A DNA stretch of 64,000 nt from contig DATCEO010000247.1 in the NCBI GenBank assembly GCA_036510065.1, positions 113,557 to 177,556 of the forward strand, written 5' to 3'. Source of the DNA: DASUBV01 sp036510065. GTDB lineage: Bacteria; Actinomycetota; Actinomycetes; Streptosporangiales; Streptosporangiaceae. The notes beneath the pieces are model-generated. The model was not told where the DNA came from. It searched no databases and saw nothing but the letters and a program-made list of their open reading frames with translations. Every line of letters starts with the position of its first letter. Position 1 is the stretch's first letter. A program made the translations under genes and the position numbers. Positions 1-8,216 of the stretch are shown one piece after another.

Positions 1-1
1 C

Positions 2-1084
2 GACGGCGACGTCTACTTCGACGTCCGCTCCTGGCCCAGCTACGGCGAGCTGTCCGGCCAGCGGCCCGAGCACATGATCGCGGCCGACGATACCGACAAC
101 GCCAGCGGCAAGCGGGACCCGCGAGACTTCGCCCTCTGGAAGGGGGCCAAGCCGGGGGAGCCGTCCTGGGAGACACCCTGGGGACCCGGCCGTCCCGGCT
201 GGCACCTGGAGTGCTCCGCGATGTCGACCAAGTATCTCGGGCCTACCTTCGACATCCACGGCGGCGGACTCGACCTGCTCTTTCCGCACCACGAGAATGA
301 GCTGGCCCAGTCCCGCGCGGCGGGGGACGGCTTCGCCCGGTACTGGCTGCACAACGGCCTCGTGCGTATCGGCGGCGAGAAGATGAGCAAGTCGCTGGGC
401 AACTCCCTGCTGGTCGACATCATGGTGGCGGAGGTCCGGCCGGTCGAGCTGCGGTACTACCTCGGCCAGGCGCACTACCGCTCGGGCATCGACTACTCGC
501 CGGAGGCGCTCATCGAGGCGGCCACCGCCTACCGGCGGATCGAGGGGTTCGTGACCCGGGCGACTGAGGTGCTCGCGACCGATCTCCAGGCCGACGCCGC
601 CCAGGCCCGGGGCGCCGCCCAGGCCGAGGCAGACCAGCTCGGCGCGGCTCAGGGCGGCGGAGCCCGGGCGGCCGCGGAAGGCGCCGTGGACGGGCTGCCG
701 GCGCCGTTCACCGCGGCGATGGACGACGATCTCGGCGTCCCGCAGGCGCTGGCCGTGGTGCACGAGGCGGTCCACGACGGCAACAGCGCGCTGGCGGCCG
801 GGGACCTGGCGGGCAGCGCCAAGCGGCTGGCGGAGGTCCGGGCCATGCTCAGTGTCCTCGGTCTGGATCCGCTTGCCGGGCCGCGGGCCGCGGGCGGGGG
901 ATCGGCCGGTGATGACCTGCGGCCGGTAGTGGACGCGCTGGTCAGCGTCGCGCTAGAGCAGCGCCAGGCGGCCAGGAAGCGTAAGGACTACACCGCGGCG
1001 GACGCGATCCGAGACAGCCTGCAGAATGCGGGCGTGGTCGTCGAGGACACTCCGCGCGGCCCACGATGGGAGCTAAAGCGATGA
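2..1084 (+). CDS. cysS: Cysteinyl-tRNA synthetase, C-terminal part (5' end outside window)
   Basis: Class I aminoacyl-tRNA synthetase that charges tRNA-Cys in the cytoplasm. The frame is already open at base 2, so the N-terminal HIGH-type signature lies outside the window and about 360 residues remain. Visible family signatures are PGWHLECSAMSTKYLG followed by FDIHGGGLDLLFPHHENE, which carry Cys/His/Glu zinc ligands, and the KMSKS loop (GGEKMSKSLGNS) near residue 130. The rest is the anticodon-binding helical domain, with an Ala/Gly-rich insertion around bases 590-690, ending in a DxIRDSL-type tail. The stop codon TGA overlaps the ATG of the next gene, so the two are translationally coupled. 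A cysS-rlmB pair is common in actinobacteria. Confidence 0.97.
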   Translation, partial: DGDVYFDVRSWPSYGELSGQRPEHMIAADDTDNASGKRDPRDFALWKGAKPGEPSWETPWGPGRPGWHLECSAMSTKYLGPTFDIHGGGLDLLFPHHENELAQSRAAGDGFARYWLHNGLVRIGGEKMSKSLGNSLLVDIMVAEVRPVELRYYLGQAHYRSGIDYSPEALIEAATAYRRIEGFVTRATEVLATDLQADAAQARGAAQAEADQLGAAQGGGARAAAEGAVDGLPAPFTAAMDDDLGVPQALAVVHEAVHDGNSALAAGDLAGSAKRLAEVRAMLSVLGLDPLAGPRAAGGGSAGDDLRPVVDALVSVALEQRQAARKRKDYTAADAIRDSLQNAGVVVEDTPRGPRWELKR

Positions 1085-2253
1085 GCGGGCGGACTTCGCG
1101 TCAGCCCCGGCCCGGAGCGGCCGGGCGTACCAAGACCGGCAAGCCCAGGCCGGGCACGGGCGGCTACGGCAAGCGCAAGCTGGAGGGCAAGGGCCCCACG
1201 CCGCCCGCTTCCATGCGACCCGGGCATCCGGCCCAGCGCCGAGCCGCCGCGCAGGCCCGGGCAGCGGCCCGCCCCGCCGATCGGCCCGATGGCCGGCGGC
1301 CCGACGACCGGCGCCCGGACGACTGGCGCTCCGCTGACTGGCGCCCGGACGACGCGCGACCCGCCGAGGGGAGGTCCGGTGACCGGCGGGGCAGCGACCG
1401 GCCCTCCGGTGACCGGGGAGCGGACGGCCGCGGCAGCCGGGGTTACCCAGGCGGCTCCGGCCGCCCAGCCGGGAGCGCGTCCCGCGGTTCTGGCAGCACC
1501 TCCCGCGGTGCGGGCAGCGCGGCCGAGATCGTCGCCGGGCGTAACGCGGTGCTGGAGTCACTGCGGGCCAGGGTGCCTGCCAGCGCCCTGCACGTCGGCC
1601 CGCGGCTCGACGCCGACGAGCGGATCGGCGAGGCGGTCATGCTGGCCGCCGACACCGGGATCCCGGTCGTGGAGGCCGGCCGGGCCGAGCTGGACCGGAT
1701 GACCGGCGGAGCCATCCACCAGGGGCTGGCGCTCAAGGTCGCGCCGTACTCCTACGCCGCCCCGGGCGATCTGGTCGAGGCGGCCAGGGACGCGGCGGCC
1801 CAGCCGCTGATCGTCGCGCTGGACGGCATCACCGATCCGCGCAACCTCGGCGCCATCGCCCGGTCGGTGGCCGCCTTCGGCGGGCACGGCATCCTCGTCC
1901 CGGTGCGCCGGTCGGCCGGGGTCAGCGCCGGGGCCTGGAAGGCGTCCGCCGGTGCCCTGGCCAGAGTCCCGGTCGCTCAGGCTTCCAACCTCGCCCAGGC
2001 GCTCGCCGCTTACCAGCAGGCCGGCTTGTTCGTGGTCGGCCTCGACTCGGGCGGCAGCGAGGACATCGGGCAGCTGCAGCTGGCCGACTCCCCCCTGGTG
2101 CTGGTCGTCGGGGCCGAGGGCCGCGGGCTGTCCCGGCTCATCGCCGAGCGCTGCGACGCCATCGCCAGGATCCCGATCACCGGCGCCGAGTCGCTCAACG
2201 CCAGCGTCGCCGCCAGCATCGCCCTCTACGCCGTATCCCAGCTCCGCGCCTAG
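1081..2253 (+). CDS. rlmB: 23S rRNA (guanosine-2'-O)-methyltransferase, TrmH/SpoU family (RlmB-like)
   Basis: Predicted SAM-dependent 2'-O-ribose methyltransferase of the SPOUT class; RlmB modifies G2251 in the 23S P loop. The 390-residue protein has an unusually long basic, disordered N-terminal third (about residues 1-145) rich in Arg/Pro/Asp repeats of the RPDDRRPDD kind. A substrate-binding domain (EIVAGRNAVLESL) and the catalytic trefoil knot follow. Knot motifs are GITDPRNLGAIARS, VVGAEGRGLSRL and IPITGAESLNASVAAS, including the conserved Asn, Arg, Glu and Ser positions. The ATG at 1081 overlaps the cysS stop (ATGA), which supports it over the in-frame ATG at 1066. RlmB rather than another TrmH-family enzyme is inferred from the cysS context. 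Confidence 0.93.
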   Translation: MSGRTSRQPRPGAAGRTKTGKPRPGTGGYGKRKLEGKGPTPPASMRPGHPAQRRAAAQARAAARPADRPDGRRPDDRRPDDWRSADWRPDDARPAEGRSGDRRGSDRPSGDRGADGRGSRGYPGGSGRPAGSASRGSGSTSRGAGSAAEIVAGRNAVLESLRARVPASALHVGPRLDADERIGEAVMLAADTGIPVVEAGRAELDRMTGGAIHQGLALKVAPYSYAAPGDLVEAARDAAAQPLIVALDGITDPRNLGAIARSVAAFGGHGILVPVRRSAGVSAGAWKASAGALARVPVAQASNLAQALAAYQQAGLFVVGLDSGGSEDIGQLQLADSPLVLVVGAEGRGLSRLIAERCDAIARIPITGAESLNASVAASIALYAVSQLRA

Positions 2254-2324
2254 CCCACCCTGCCCGGCCCGAGCGCCGCGCCCCCGCCCCTCACCCCCCG
2301 CGCCACGCGCGCCCGGGCCGATGA

Positions 2325-2364
2325 GTGTCCACAGGCAGGCGCCTGGCGACGATGCTTATCCACA
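2325..2364 (+). promoter_or_regulatory. Two DnaA-box-like sequences in the rlmB-pcm gap
   Basis: The 256-base gap 2254-2509 holds a perfect TTATCCACA nonamer (2356-2364) and, 31 bases upstream on the same strand, GTGTCCACA (2325-2333), one mismatch from the actinobacterial TTGTCCACA form. Both are followed by GG. They could bind DnaA as a promoter or titration site. With only two boxes and no AT-rich stretch this is not a replication origin. The binding role is inference. Confidence 0.35.
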
Positions 2365-2509
2365 GGCGGTTCGGCGCTCGGCGGACTTGACCGGGCCGGG
2401 GCATGCCCCGGCCGCGCCTAGCGGAGACCCGGATGCGAGATGCCCGGCCGCCGCCCTGAGCTGGCGCCGTTCCGGGCGCCTATGGTGGGAACTGGGAGGT
2501 GGCTGCCGC

Positions 2510-3829
2510 ATGACGACGGCGAGCGGACCCGCCCCCGGCCGGACCAGCGCTGACGGGGCGGATGCGGCGCGCGCCAGGATGGCCGCCGACCTCCGGGCCA
2601 GCGGCCGGACGCCCAGCCCGGCCGTCCAGGCGGCGTTCCTGGCCGTACCGCGGCATCTGTTCGTGCCCGGGCTCGCCCCCGCTGCCGCTTACCAGGACGA
2701 GGCGCTGGTGATCAAGTACAGCGAGGACGGGCTGCCGATCAGCTCCTCCTCGCAGCCCGCCATGATGGCGATCATGCTGGAGCAGCTCGGGCTGGAGCCC
2801 GGGCACCGGGTGCTCGAGATCGGCACGGGGACCGGCTATAACGCCGCGGTCATGGCCCACATCGTCGGGTCCGGCGGCGCGGTGGTCACCGTCGACATCG
2901 ACCCCGACCTGGTCGACCGGGCCCGGGCCAGCCTGGCGGCCGCCGGGTACGGCCAGGTCCAGGCGCGCTGCGCCGACGGCGGCTTCGGCGATCCGGGCGG
3001 CGCTCCCTTCGACCGCGTCATCGTGACGGTGGGGGCGTGGGATATCGCGCCCGCCTGGCTGGACCAGCTGGGCCCCGGCGGCCGGCTGGTGCTGCCCCTC
3101 GCGCTGCGCGGCATCCAGCTGTCGGTCGGCCTGGAGCGCAGCGAAGATCCGCCTGGGTCCGGCCACGACGCGCACGATCACTGGGTCAGCACCTCGGCGT
3201 TCCGGTGCGGGTTCGTGCAGATGGCGGGAGCCTTCGCCGACCCGGAGGCGTTCCAGCCGCTCCCGTCCTCGCCCGGCCTGTACGTGCAGGCCGGGGACGG
3301 CGGTCAGGTCGACCTGGCGGCGCTGGCCAGGGCGGTGGCCGGGCCGCCCGCGGACGTCGGGGCCGGGATCACGGCGCGCAGCCGGGACGAGCTGGCCGAC
3401 CTCGACCTGTGGCTCACCCTCACCGAGCCGGGGCTGGACCGGCTCACCTTCATGGCGACGGCCGCCAGCCGCGGCCGCGGCGGCCCACTGCTCCCGTTCG
3501 GGGCCCTCGCGAGCCGGGACCGCGGCCGCGATCAGCCGGGCGTGGCCGGCCTGGCCGGCGCGAGCCCGTCCGGGGCGGCCGGCCGGCCGGGGATCGAGCC
3601 GGCGGCCTTCCCCGGCGAGATCGTCATGCGCGGATACCGCCGTGCCGGGGCCGAGCTGGCCGCCCACCTGGCTCATCAGGCACCTGCCTGGGACAGCCTG
3701 GGCCGGCCAGGAGCCGCCGGCCTGTCGCTGACCGCCTGCCCGGCCGGCGCCGACCTGGTCGCCGCCGCCGGGCAGATCCTCCTGAGCCGCCCGCACGTCC
3801 GGCTGGCGGCCGGCTGGCCCGTGCGCTGA
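2510..3829 (+). CDS. Protein-L-isoaspartate O-methyltransferase-like SAM methyltransferase with C-terminal extension
   Basis: Protein of 439 residues. The N-terminal half is a PCMT-type Rossmann methyltransferase that in the family repairs isoaspartyl residues. It shows AFLAVPRHLFVP, the substrate-loop region ISSSSQPAMMAIMLEQL, the SAM-binding motif VLEIGTGTGYNAA (about residues 103-115), VDIDPDLVDRA and the acidic VTVGAWDI region. Classical Pcm enzymes are about 210-230 residues; the remaining ~200 residues here form a C-terminal domain of unknown role, a layout often seen in actinobacterial PCMT homologues. The ATG at 2510 sits 7 bases after GGGAGGTGG, which decides the start although the frame stays open far upstream. 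It could methylate a substrate other than isoaspartate. Confidence 0.88.
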   Translation: MTTASGPAPGRTSADGADAARARMAADLRASGRTPSPAVQAAFLAVPRHLFVPGLAPAAAYQDEALVIKYSEDGLPISSSSQPAMMAIMLEQLGLEPGHRVLEIGTGTGYNAAVMAHIVGSGGAVVTVDIDPDLVDRARASLAAAGYGQVQARCADGGFGDPGGAPFDRVIVTVGAWDIAPAWLDQLGPGGRLVLPLALRGIQLSVGLERSEDPPGSGHDAHDHWVSTSAFRCGFVQMAGAFADPEAFQPLPSSPGLYVQAGDGGQVDLAALARAVAGPPADVGAGITARSRDELADLDLWLTLTEPGLDRLTFMATAASRGRGGPLLPFGALASRDRGRDQPGVAGLAGASPSGAAGRPGIEPAAFPGEIVMRGYRRAGAELAAHLAHQAPAWDSLGRPGAAGLSLTACPAGADLVAAAGQILLSRPHVRLAAGWPVR

Positions 3830-3830
3830 C

Positions 3831-3861
3831 CGCCAGCCCGGCCAAGTACTGCTAGCTGGCG
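3831..3861. terminator. Hairpin between convergent genes
   Basis: CGCCAGC (3831-3837) and GCTGGCG (3855-3861) form a 7-bp stem with a 17-base loop. It spans the gap and the last codons of the opposite gene between two convergent genes. There is no T-run, which is common for high-GC terminators. Confidence 0.35.
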
Positions 3862-4784
3862 CGCTCGCTGGTCTCGAACAGCGCCGGCGCCGGGCCCACG
3901 ATCAGCGGGTCCGGACGGCCGACGACGGCCTCATCCCGGTCCGCATAGTGGACCCGCGACAGCACATAACGCATGGCTTCGAGCCGTGCCCGCTTCTTAT
4001 CGTTGCTCTTCACCACCGTCCATGGCGCATCGGCCAGGTCGGTGAAGAAGAACATGGACTCCTTGGCATCGGTGTACTCATCCCACTTGTCCAGGGAGGC
4101 CAGGTCCACCGGGCTCAGCTTCCACTGCTTGACCGGATCGGTCTGCCGCTCGGCGAACCGCCGCAGCTGCTCGGTCCGGGACACCGAGAACCAGAACTTG
4201 ATCAGCGTGATGCCGTCCCTGGCCAGCATGCGCTCGAACTCCGGCGCCTCGCGCAGGAACTCCATGCACTCATCCGGGCGGCAGAAGCCCATCACCCGCT
4301 CGACCCCAGCGCGGTTGTACCAGGAGCGGTCGAACATGACGATCTCGCCAGCGGCGGGCAGGTGGGCGACGTACCGCTGCAGGTACCACTCGGTCTGCTC
4401 TTTCTCGGTGGGCTTTTCCAGCGCGACCACCCGGGCGCCGCGCGGGTTCAGGTTCTCGGTAAACCGCTTGATCGTGCCGCCCTTGCCGGCCGCGTCGCGC
4501 CCCTCGAAGACGATCATGAGCCGCCCGCCCGACTCCTTGATCCCCCGCTGCAGCTTGAGCAGCTCCACCTGCAGGGCCCGCTTCTGCTCCGCGTACGTCC
4601 GGCGACGGAGCCGGCTGGTGTAGGGGTAGTCCTCCCGCCAGGTCTGGACCCGGCTGCCATCCGGGCGGACCAGCACGAGCCGGTCCGCCGATCGCTGCAC
4701 GGACAGGCCGAGCTGCTGGGCGAGCTCGTCCAGCAGCTCGCCTACCCGCCCGTCAGCCGAAGAACCGGACACTGGACTTCGCAA
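3852..4784 (-). CDS. ppk2: Polyphosphate kinase 2 family protein
   Basis: Single-domain PPK2 enzyme of about 310 residues that transfers phosphate between polyphosphate and nucleotides in the cytoplasm. The P-loop is EGRDAAGKGG (about residues 95-104). The Walker B region is MFDRSWYNRAGVERVMGF, and the lid module is WKLSPVDLASLDKWDEYTD, all diagnostic. The single-domain length fits class I enzymes (polyP-dependent phosphorylation of nucleoside diphosphates) but the class is not proven by sequence alone. The TTG at 4784 is the longest start; an in-frame GTG lies at 4772, and neither has a clear Shine-Dalgarno sequence. The first ~40 residues are outside the conserved core. It is convergent with the pcm-like gene and appears monocistronic. 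Confidence 0.93.
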   Translation of the reverse strand: MRSPVSGSSADGRVGELLDELAQQLGLSVQRSADRLVLVRPDGSRVQTWREDYPYTSRLRRRTYAEQKRALQVELLKLQRGIKESGGRLMIVFEGRDAAGKGGTIKRFTENLNPRGARVVALEKPTEKEQTEWYLQRYVAHLPAAGEIVMFDRSWYNRAGVERVMGFCRPDECMEFLREAPEFERMLARDGITLIKFWFSVSRTEQLRRFAERQTDPVKQWKLSPVDLASLDKWDEYTDAKESMFFFTDLADAPWTVVKSNDKKRARLEAMRYVLSRVHYADRDEAVVGRPDPLIVGPAPALFETSERAS

Positions 4785-4882
4785 CGCTATTCACGCAGGC
4801 CCCCGTTCCCGCCGCAGCGCCACCGCGCGGCGCTGAATGACCAGCGGTAGATACCCTCCGCCGGCCATTTGAACACGTAGGG

Positions 4883-5089
4883 TTATCTATCCCGCGTCGC
4901 CGCCCGGCCCTGGCGCACCCCGGCCCCGGCGATGATCAGGCCGGCCAGCGCGATCAGCGGCCCGAGGACCGACCACAACGTCGTGCCCGACATCATGCTG
5001 CCACCGATGACGCCGAACCCCTGCAGCGCGAAGACCACTCCGACAATGGCCGCGAGCGTGCCTACGGCAATGAGCAGGCCCTTCTTCAT
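4883..5089 (-). CDS. Small two-helix membrane protein
   Basis: A 68-residue protein beginning MKKGLLIAVGTL. It has two hydrophobic segments (about residues 4-26 and 37-58) joined by a Gly/Ser-Met turn (GGSMMSG), and a basic tail, RQGRAATRDR. The Lys-Lys N-terminus and Arg-rich C-terminus predict that both ends face the cytoplasm. The ATG at 5089 is preceded by GAAGGGA at about 10 bases; a longer frame reaching upstream lacks protein-like composition. No family was recognised. Confidence 0.6.
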   Translation of the reverse strand: MKKGLLIAVGTLAAIVGVVFALQGFGVIGGSMMSGTTLWSVLGPLIALAGLIIAGAGVRQGRAATRDR

Positions 5090-5342
5090 GTGCTTGGTAT
5101 CCCTTCGGCGGTGACAGCCCGGTACCTCCGCCGTCTGCACCCGGCGTCCACCGGGGGAACGGCCACGGCGAGCGAGCGGTTCAGCCCGGCCGCGGACGCC
5201 GGGGAAGAGCACCGCAACCGAAAGGCAGGGTTAAACGTCTCTAAAAGCGAACAAGATCTGACTGAGCGACCCGCGCCCGGCGCGGACAGGCAATTGTCGG
5301 CGTATTCAGGATATTGGCCAGCGCGGCCACGGGGGAGCTGTG

Positions 5343-6248
5343 ATGAGGCGGTCAGGTCGGGAGGAGCCGGCGGGCTGGCGCGGGCGGATGGCCCGGCGGT
5401 GGCTGGCCGGGGCGGGCGCGGCCACGGCCGCCGGGGCAGTGGTCCTGAGCCTGAGCGGGCTCACGCAGGCGGCGACAGCCGGGGCGGCTGCCCCGCACGC
5501 GGCCGGGGCGCGCGCAGCCCGGGCGCATGCGGCCGCCGCGCACGAGACCCGGGCGCACGCGGCGTCGGCCCGTGCGGCCGCGCCGGCCGCCTATGTTCCG
5601 GTCAATCACGTGATCTATTTCGGCGCCCGTGGGCCCGCCGTGCGGCGGGTCCAGGAACGGCTCGGCCAGCTGCACTATTACCCCGGCAAGGTGGACGGCC
5701 AGTTCGGCCAGGACACCCTCGAGGCCGTGTGGGCCTTCAAGGAAGTGCAGGGCATCGGCACTGGCTACCAGCCCAATGACATAGGCCTGAACATGCAACG
5801 GGCCCTCGCGCATCCCCGCCTGCCCAGGGTGCTGCGACCCCGCGGCGGCACCATGCGGGTCGAGGTGAACCAGAACATCGAGGTCCTGGTCCTCTATCAC
5901 CACAACAAGGTCGAGCTGATCAGCCACGTCTCCACCGGCGGCGGTTACTACTATGCGTGCCCGCCGCCGGGGAGCGGCACGTGCGGGCCTGCGATCACGC
6001 CGGACGGGAGCTACCGGGCGCACTGGTTCGCGCGGGGCTGGCTCCAGGTTCCGCTGGGGATGATGTACAACCCGGTGTTCTTCATCGGCGGGGCCTACGC
6101 GATCCACGGCGACGTCCCCGTGCCCCTCAACCCGGCCTCGCATGGCTGCGTGCGAATCCCTATGGACATCTCCCAGTTCTTCCATAAGCTGATCCGCGTC
6201 AAGCAGCCCGGCGGAGGCACCCCCATCTATATCAGCGGCCGTGTCTAA
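5343..6248 (+). CDS. Secreted L,D-transpeptidase with peptidoglycan-binding domain
   Basis: Envelope enzyme predicted to make 3-3 peptidoglycan cross-links. The ~301-residue protein has an Arg-rich N-terminus with a hydrophobic signal/anchor segment (about residues 20-42), an Ala/His-rich linker (about 45-85) and a PG_binding_1 domain (FGARGPAVRRVQERL to VWAFKEVQGI, about 92-140). The C-terminal YkuD catalytic domain ends in HGDVPVPLNPASHGCVRI, giving the catalytic HX(n)SHGCVR motif with the nucleophilic Cys. GGGGGAG at 5331-5337 is 5 bases before ATG 5343 and only 2 before the in-frame GTG 5340, so ATG is preferred. It stands alone, with no operon partner. Confidence 0.95.
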   Translation: MRRSGREEPAGWRGRMARRWLAGAGAATAAGAVVLSLSGLTQAATAGAAAPHAAGARAARAHAAAAHETRAHAASARAAAPAAYVPVNHVIYFGARGPAVRRVQERLGQLHYYPGKVDGQFGQDTLEAVWAFKEVQGIGTGYQPNDIGLNMQRALAHPRLPRVLRPRGGTMRVEVNQNIEVLVLYHHNKVELISHVSTGGGYYYACPPPGSGTCGPAITPDGSYRAHWFARGWLQVPLGMMYNPVFFIGGAYAIHGDVPVPLNPASHGCVRIPMDISQFFHKLIRVKQPGGGTPIYISGRV

Positions 6249-6454
6249 GCCTCGATCCACCGCGTAAATTCTGACGCTCGCATTGTCGTGCGGTCCGCCG
6301 GTAATGAGCCTGCCGGCTTCCGGTTCAGCTGACAAGCCGCTCCCGCCGGGGTTGGGCGGAGACAGATGCGACAGATGGGTTTCGCGCAGCCGTTACTCGT
6401 CTGGCAGCACGCCCAGCAGCGGCTCGTGGTCGGCCGGGATGGTGGCCAGCTGCA

Positions 6455-6594
6455 GTCCTCGACGTGATCCGGGAACTGGCGGCCGGCGGGATGACCATGC
6501 TGAGCGCCACGCCCGAGATGGGCTTCGCGCGCGACATCGCCCACCGGGTCTGCAGCGCTTCCTGCGGCGCATCGTCAACGCCGCGCGCCTCTGA
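6455..6594 (+). pseudogene. Remnant of a GlnQ-type amino-acid ABC transporter ATPase (C-terminal scraps)
   Basis: Bases 6455-6550 translate to VLDVIRELAAGGMTML then PEMGFARDIAHRV, the conserved post-Walker-B region of polar amino-acid uptake ATPases (families such as GlnQ have THEMGFAR.VADRV). The H-loop region reads ATPEM, so the conserved His is replaced by Pro. The frame then shifts by deletion, and QRFLRRIVNAARL plus a stop (6553-6594) matches the usual last residues of such proteins. About 30 codons between the two pieces and everything upstream are missing. No start or ribosome site is present. It lies in the 453-base gap 6249-6701; the rest of that gap shows no convincing gene. Confidence 0.6.
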
Positions 6595-6643
6595 TCTCAC
6601 GCGGATTGGCCGGCCCTCATTGTTACTATCGCGCTCTTGTACC

Positions 6644-6667
6644 GGACCTTAAGGCCTGCAAAGGTCC
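6644..6667 (+). promoter_or_regulatory. Hairpin upstream of the secreted hydrolase gene
   Basis: GGACCTT (6644-6650) and AAGGTCC (6661-6667) form a perfect 7-bp stem with a 10-base loop, ending 34 bases before the start codon. It could be a 5'-leader hairpin or a repressor site. No partner regulator is evident. Confidence 0.3.
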
Positions 6668-6701
6668 ATAAGCAACGCAGAGGCGCAAAGGAGCGTGATT
6701 C

Positions 6702-8141
6702 GTGCTCAGGCTCAGCAGATATGTCCCCGTGATGGCCGCCGCGGCCCTGGTCGCCGTCGGCATCGGGCCGGCGTCGCCGGCGTCCGCGTCGGCCCAGGCG
6801 TGCGGCGGATCCGGGTCGATGACCACGGTGAACGGCACGCTGCCGGATCAGGCGACCTACGAGATCCAGTGCCCGGCCGGCCAGTGGAATGGCACCCTGT
6901 TCCTCTACAGCCACGGCTACGTGACGCCCGGCTCGCCCAATCCGGCCCAGGACGCCGGGGATCCGGCGACGGCCGGATGGCTGCTGGCCCACGGCTACGC
7001 GCTGGCCGGCTCCTCCTACGCCACCACCGGCTGGGCCATCCAGCAAGCGCTGCCCGACCAGATCGGCTCGCTGGACGCCTTTGGCCAGGCCTACGGCCGG
7101 CCGTCGCGGACCATCGCGTGGGGTCATTCGCTGGGCGGCATCATCACCGCCGGGCTGATCCAGCGCTACCCGGGCCGGTTCGCCGCCGCCATGCCGATGT
7201 GCGGCGTGCTGGCCGGCGGCGTCGCGACCTGGAACACCGCGCTGGACTCCGAGTTCGCCTTCCGGCAGCTGCTTGATCCATCCGTGCAAACCGTGCATAT
7301 AACGGACCCGACCGCCAATCTGACCAGTGCGGAGCAGGCAGTGACCGCGGCGCAGCAGACCGCCCAGGGCCGGGCCCGGATCGCGCTGGCCGCCGCGCTG
7401 GGCGACACCCCCGGCTGGTTCACGCCGCTGTCGCCCGAGCCGGCCCCCACCGACTACGCCGCCCAGGAGCAGAACCAGCTGCTGTGGGACACCCAGGTCG
7501 ACTTCCCGTTCGTCTTCGCGTTCCGCGCGGAGCTCGAGGCCCGGGCCGGCGGTAACCCGTCCTGGACGACCGGGGTGAACTTCGCCCGCCAGCTGCGCAA
7601 GTCGGCCGACTTCCGCGAGGTCGCCGCGCTGTACCAGGCGGCGGGGCTGAGCCTGCGCGATGACCTGCGCACGCTGAACCGGGCCAAGCCCGTCGCGGCC
7701 GACCCGCAGGCGGTCGGCTACCTGCGGGCCAACATCAGCTTCAACGGCCAGATCTCGGTCCCCGTGCTGTCGATGCACACCACCGGTGACGGCCTGGTGG
7801 TGCCGGAGAACGAGCAGGCTTACGCCAGCGTCGTCCGGCGGGCCGGCCATGCCGAGCTGCTGCGGCAGGTCTTCATCAGCCGGGCCGGGCACTGCGCCTT
7901 CACCCCGGCCGAGACGGTCAGCGCCGTGCAGGTGCTGCTGAGCCGGCTGGCGACCGGCCACTGGGACCGCACGGCCCTGCAGCCCGCGAGCCTCAACGCC
8001 AGCGCGGCCGTGCTGGGCCCGGGGTTCAACCTCTTCAGCAGCGGCAGCGGGACGGTCGCGACCCCGCCGGCGTTTGTCTCCTACGACCCGGCGCCGTACC
8101 TGCGGCCGTACGACCTCGGCGGGTTCCGGCTGCGCCGCTGA
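6702..8141 (+). CDS. Secreted alpha/beta hydrolase
   Basis: A 479-residue protein exported by a Sec-type signal peptide (hydrophobic stretch about residues 8-30, cleavage likely after PASASA). The mature part has an alpha/beta-hydrolase core: an oxyanion-region strand TLFLYSHGYV, the nucleophile elbow AWGHSLGGII (Ser about residue 147), an acidic residue in HTTGDGLVVPENE and a C-terminal His in SRAGHCAF. The substrate cannot be told; relatives are esterases, lipases or tannase-like peptidases. GTG 6702 is set by AAAGGAG at 6687-6693 with 8-base spacing. It appears monocistronic and convergent with the FHA-ABC gene. Confidence 0.88.
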   Translation: MLRLSRYVPVMAAAALVAVGIGPASPASASAQACGGSGSMTTVNGTLPDQATYEIQCPAGQWNGTLFLYSHGYVTPGSPNPAQDAGDPATAGWLLAHGYALAGSSYATTGWAIQQALPDQIGSLDAFGQAYGRPSRTIAWGHSLGGIITAGLIQRYPGRFAAAMPMCGVLAGGVATWNTALDSEFAFRQLLDPSVQTVHITDPTANLTSAEQAVTAAQQTAQGRARIALAAALGDTPGWFTPLSPEPAPTDYAAQEQNQLLWDTQVDFPFVFAFRAELEARAGGNPSWTTGVNFARQLRKSADFREVAALYQAAGLSLRDDLRTLNRAKPVAADPQAVGYLRANISFNGQISVPVLSMHTTGDGLVVPENEQAYASVVRRAGHAELLRQVFISRAGHCAFTPAETVSAVQVLLSRLATGHWDRTALQPASLNASAAVLGPGFNLFSSGSGTVATPPAFVSYDPAPYLRPYDLGGFRLRR

Positions 8142-8156
8142 GCGCGGGGCCGCCTG

Positions 8157-8208
8157 CCCGGGCTCGCCTGGCCGCGGGAGTGATCGCGGCCGGGCGGGCC
8201 GAGCCGGG
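8157..8208. terminator. Nested hairpins between convergent genes
   Basis: GGCCGCG (8170-8176) pairs with CGCGGCC (8185-8191). Flanking CCGGGCTCG and CGAGCCGGG extend a second, outer stem. It lies in the 75-base gap between two convergent genes, as expected for a bidirectional terminator without a U-tract. Confidence 0.5.
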
Positions 8209-8216
8209 TGGCGGGC

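Noticed and set aside
2325..2364. Replication origin
   Set aside because: Only two DnaA-like boxes, no AT-rich unwinding region and no dnaA/dnaN genes nearby.
6597..7961. 454-codon antisense frame opposite the secreted hydrolase
   Set aside because: Low-complexity translation with no motif; the opposite strand encodes a signal peptide and catalytic triad.
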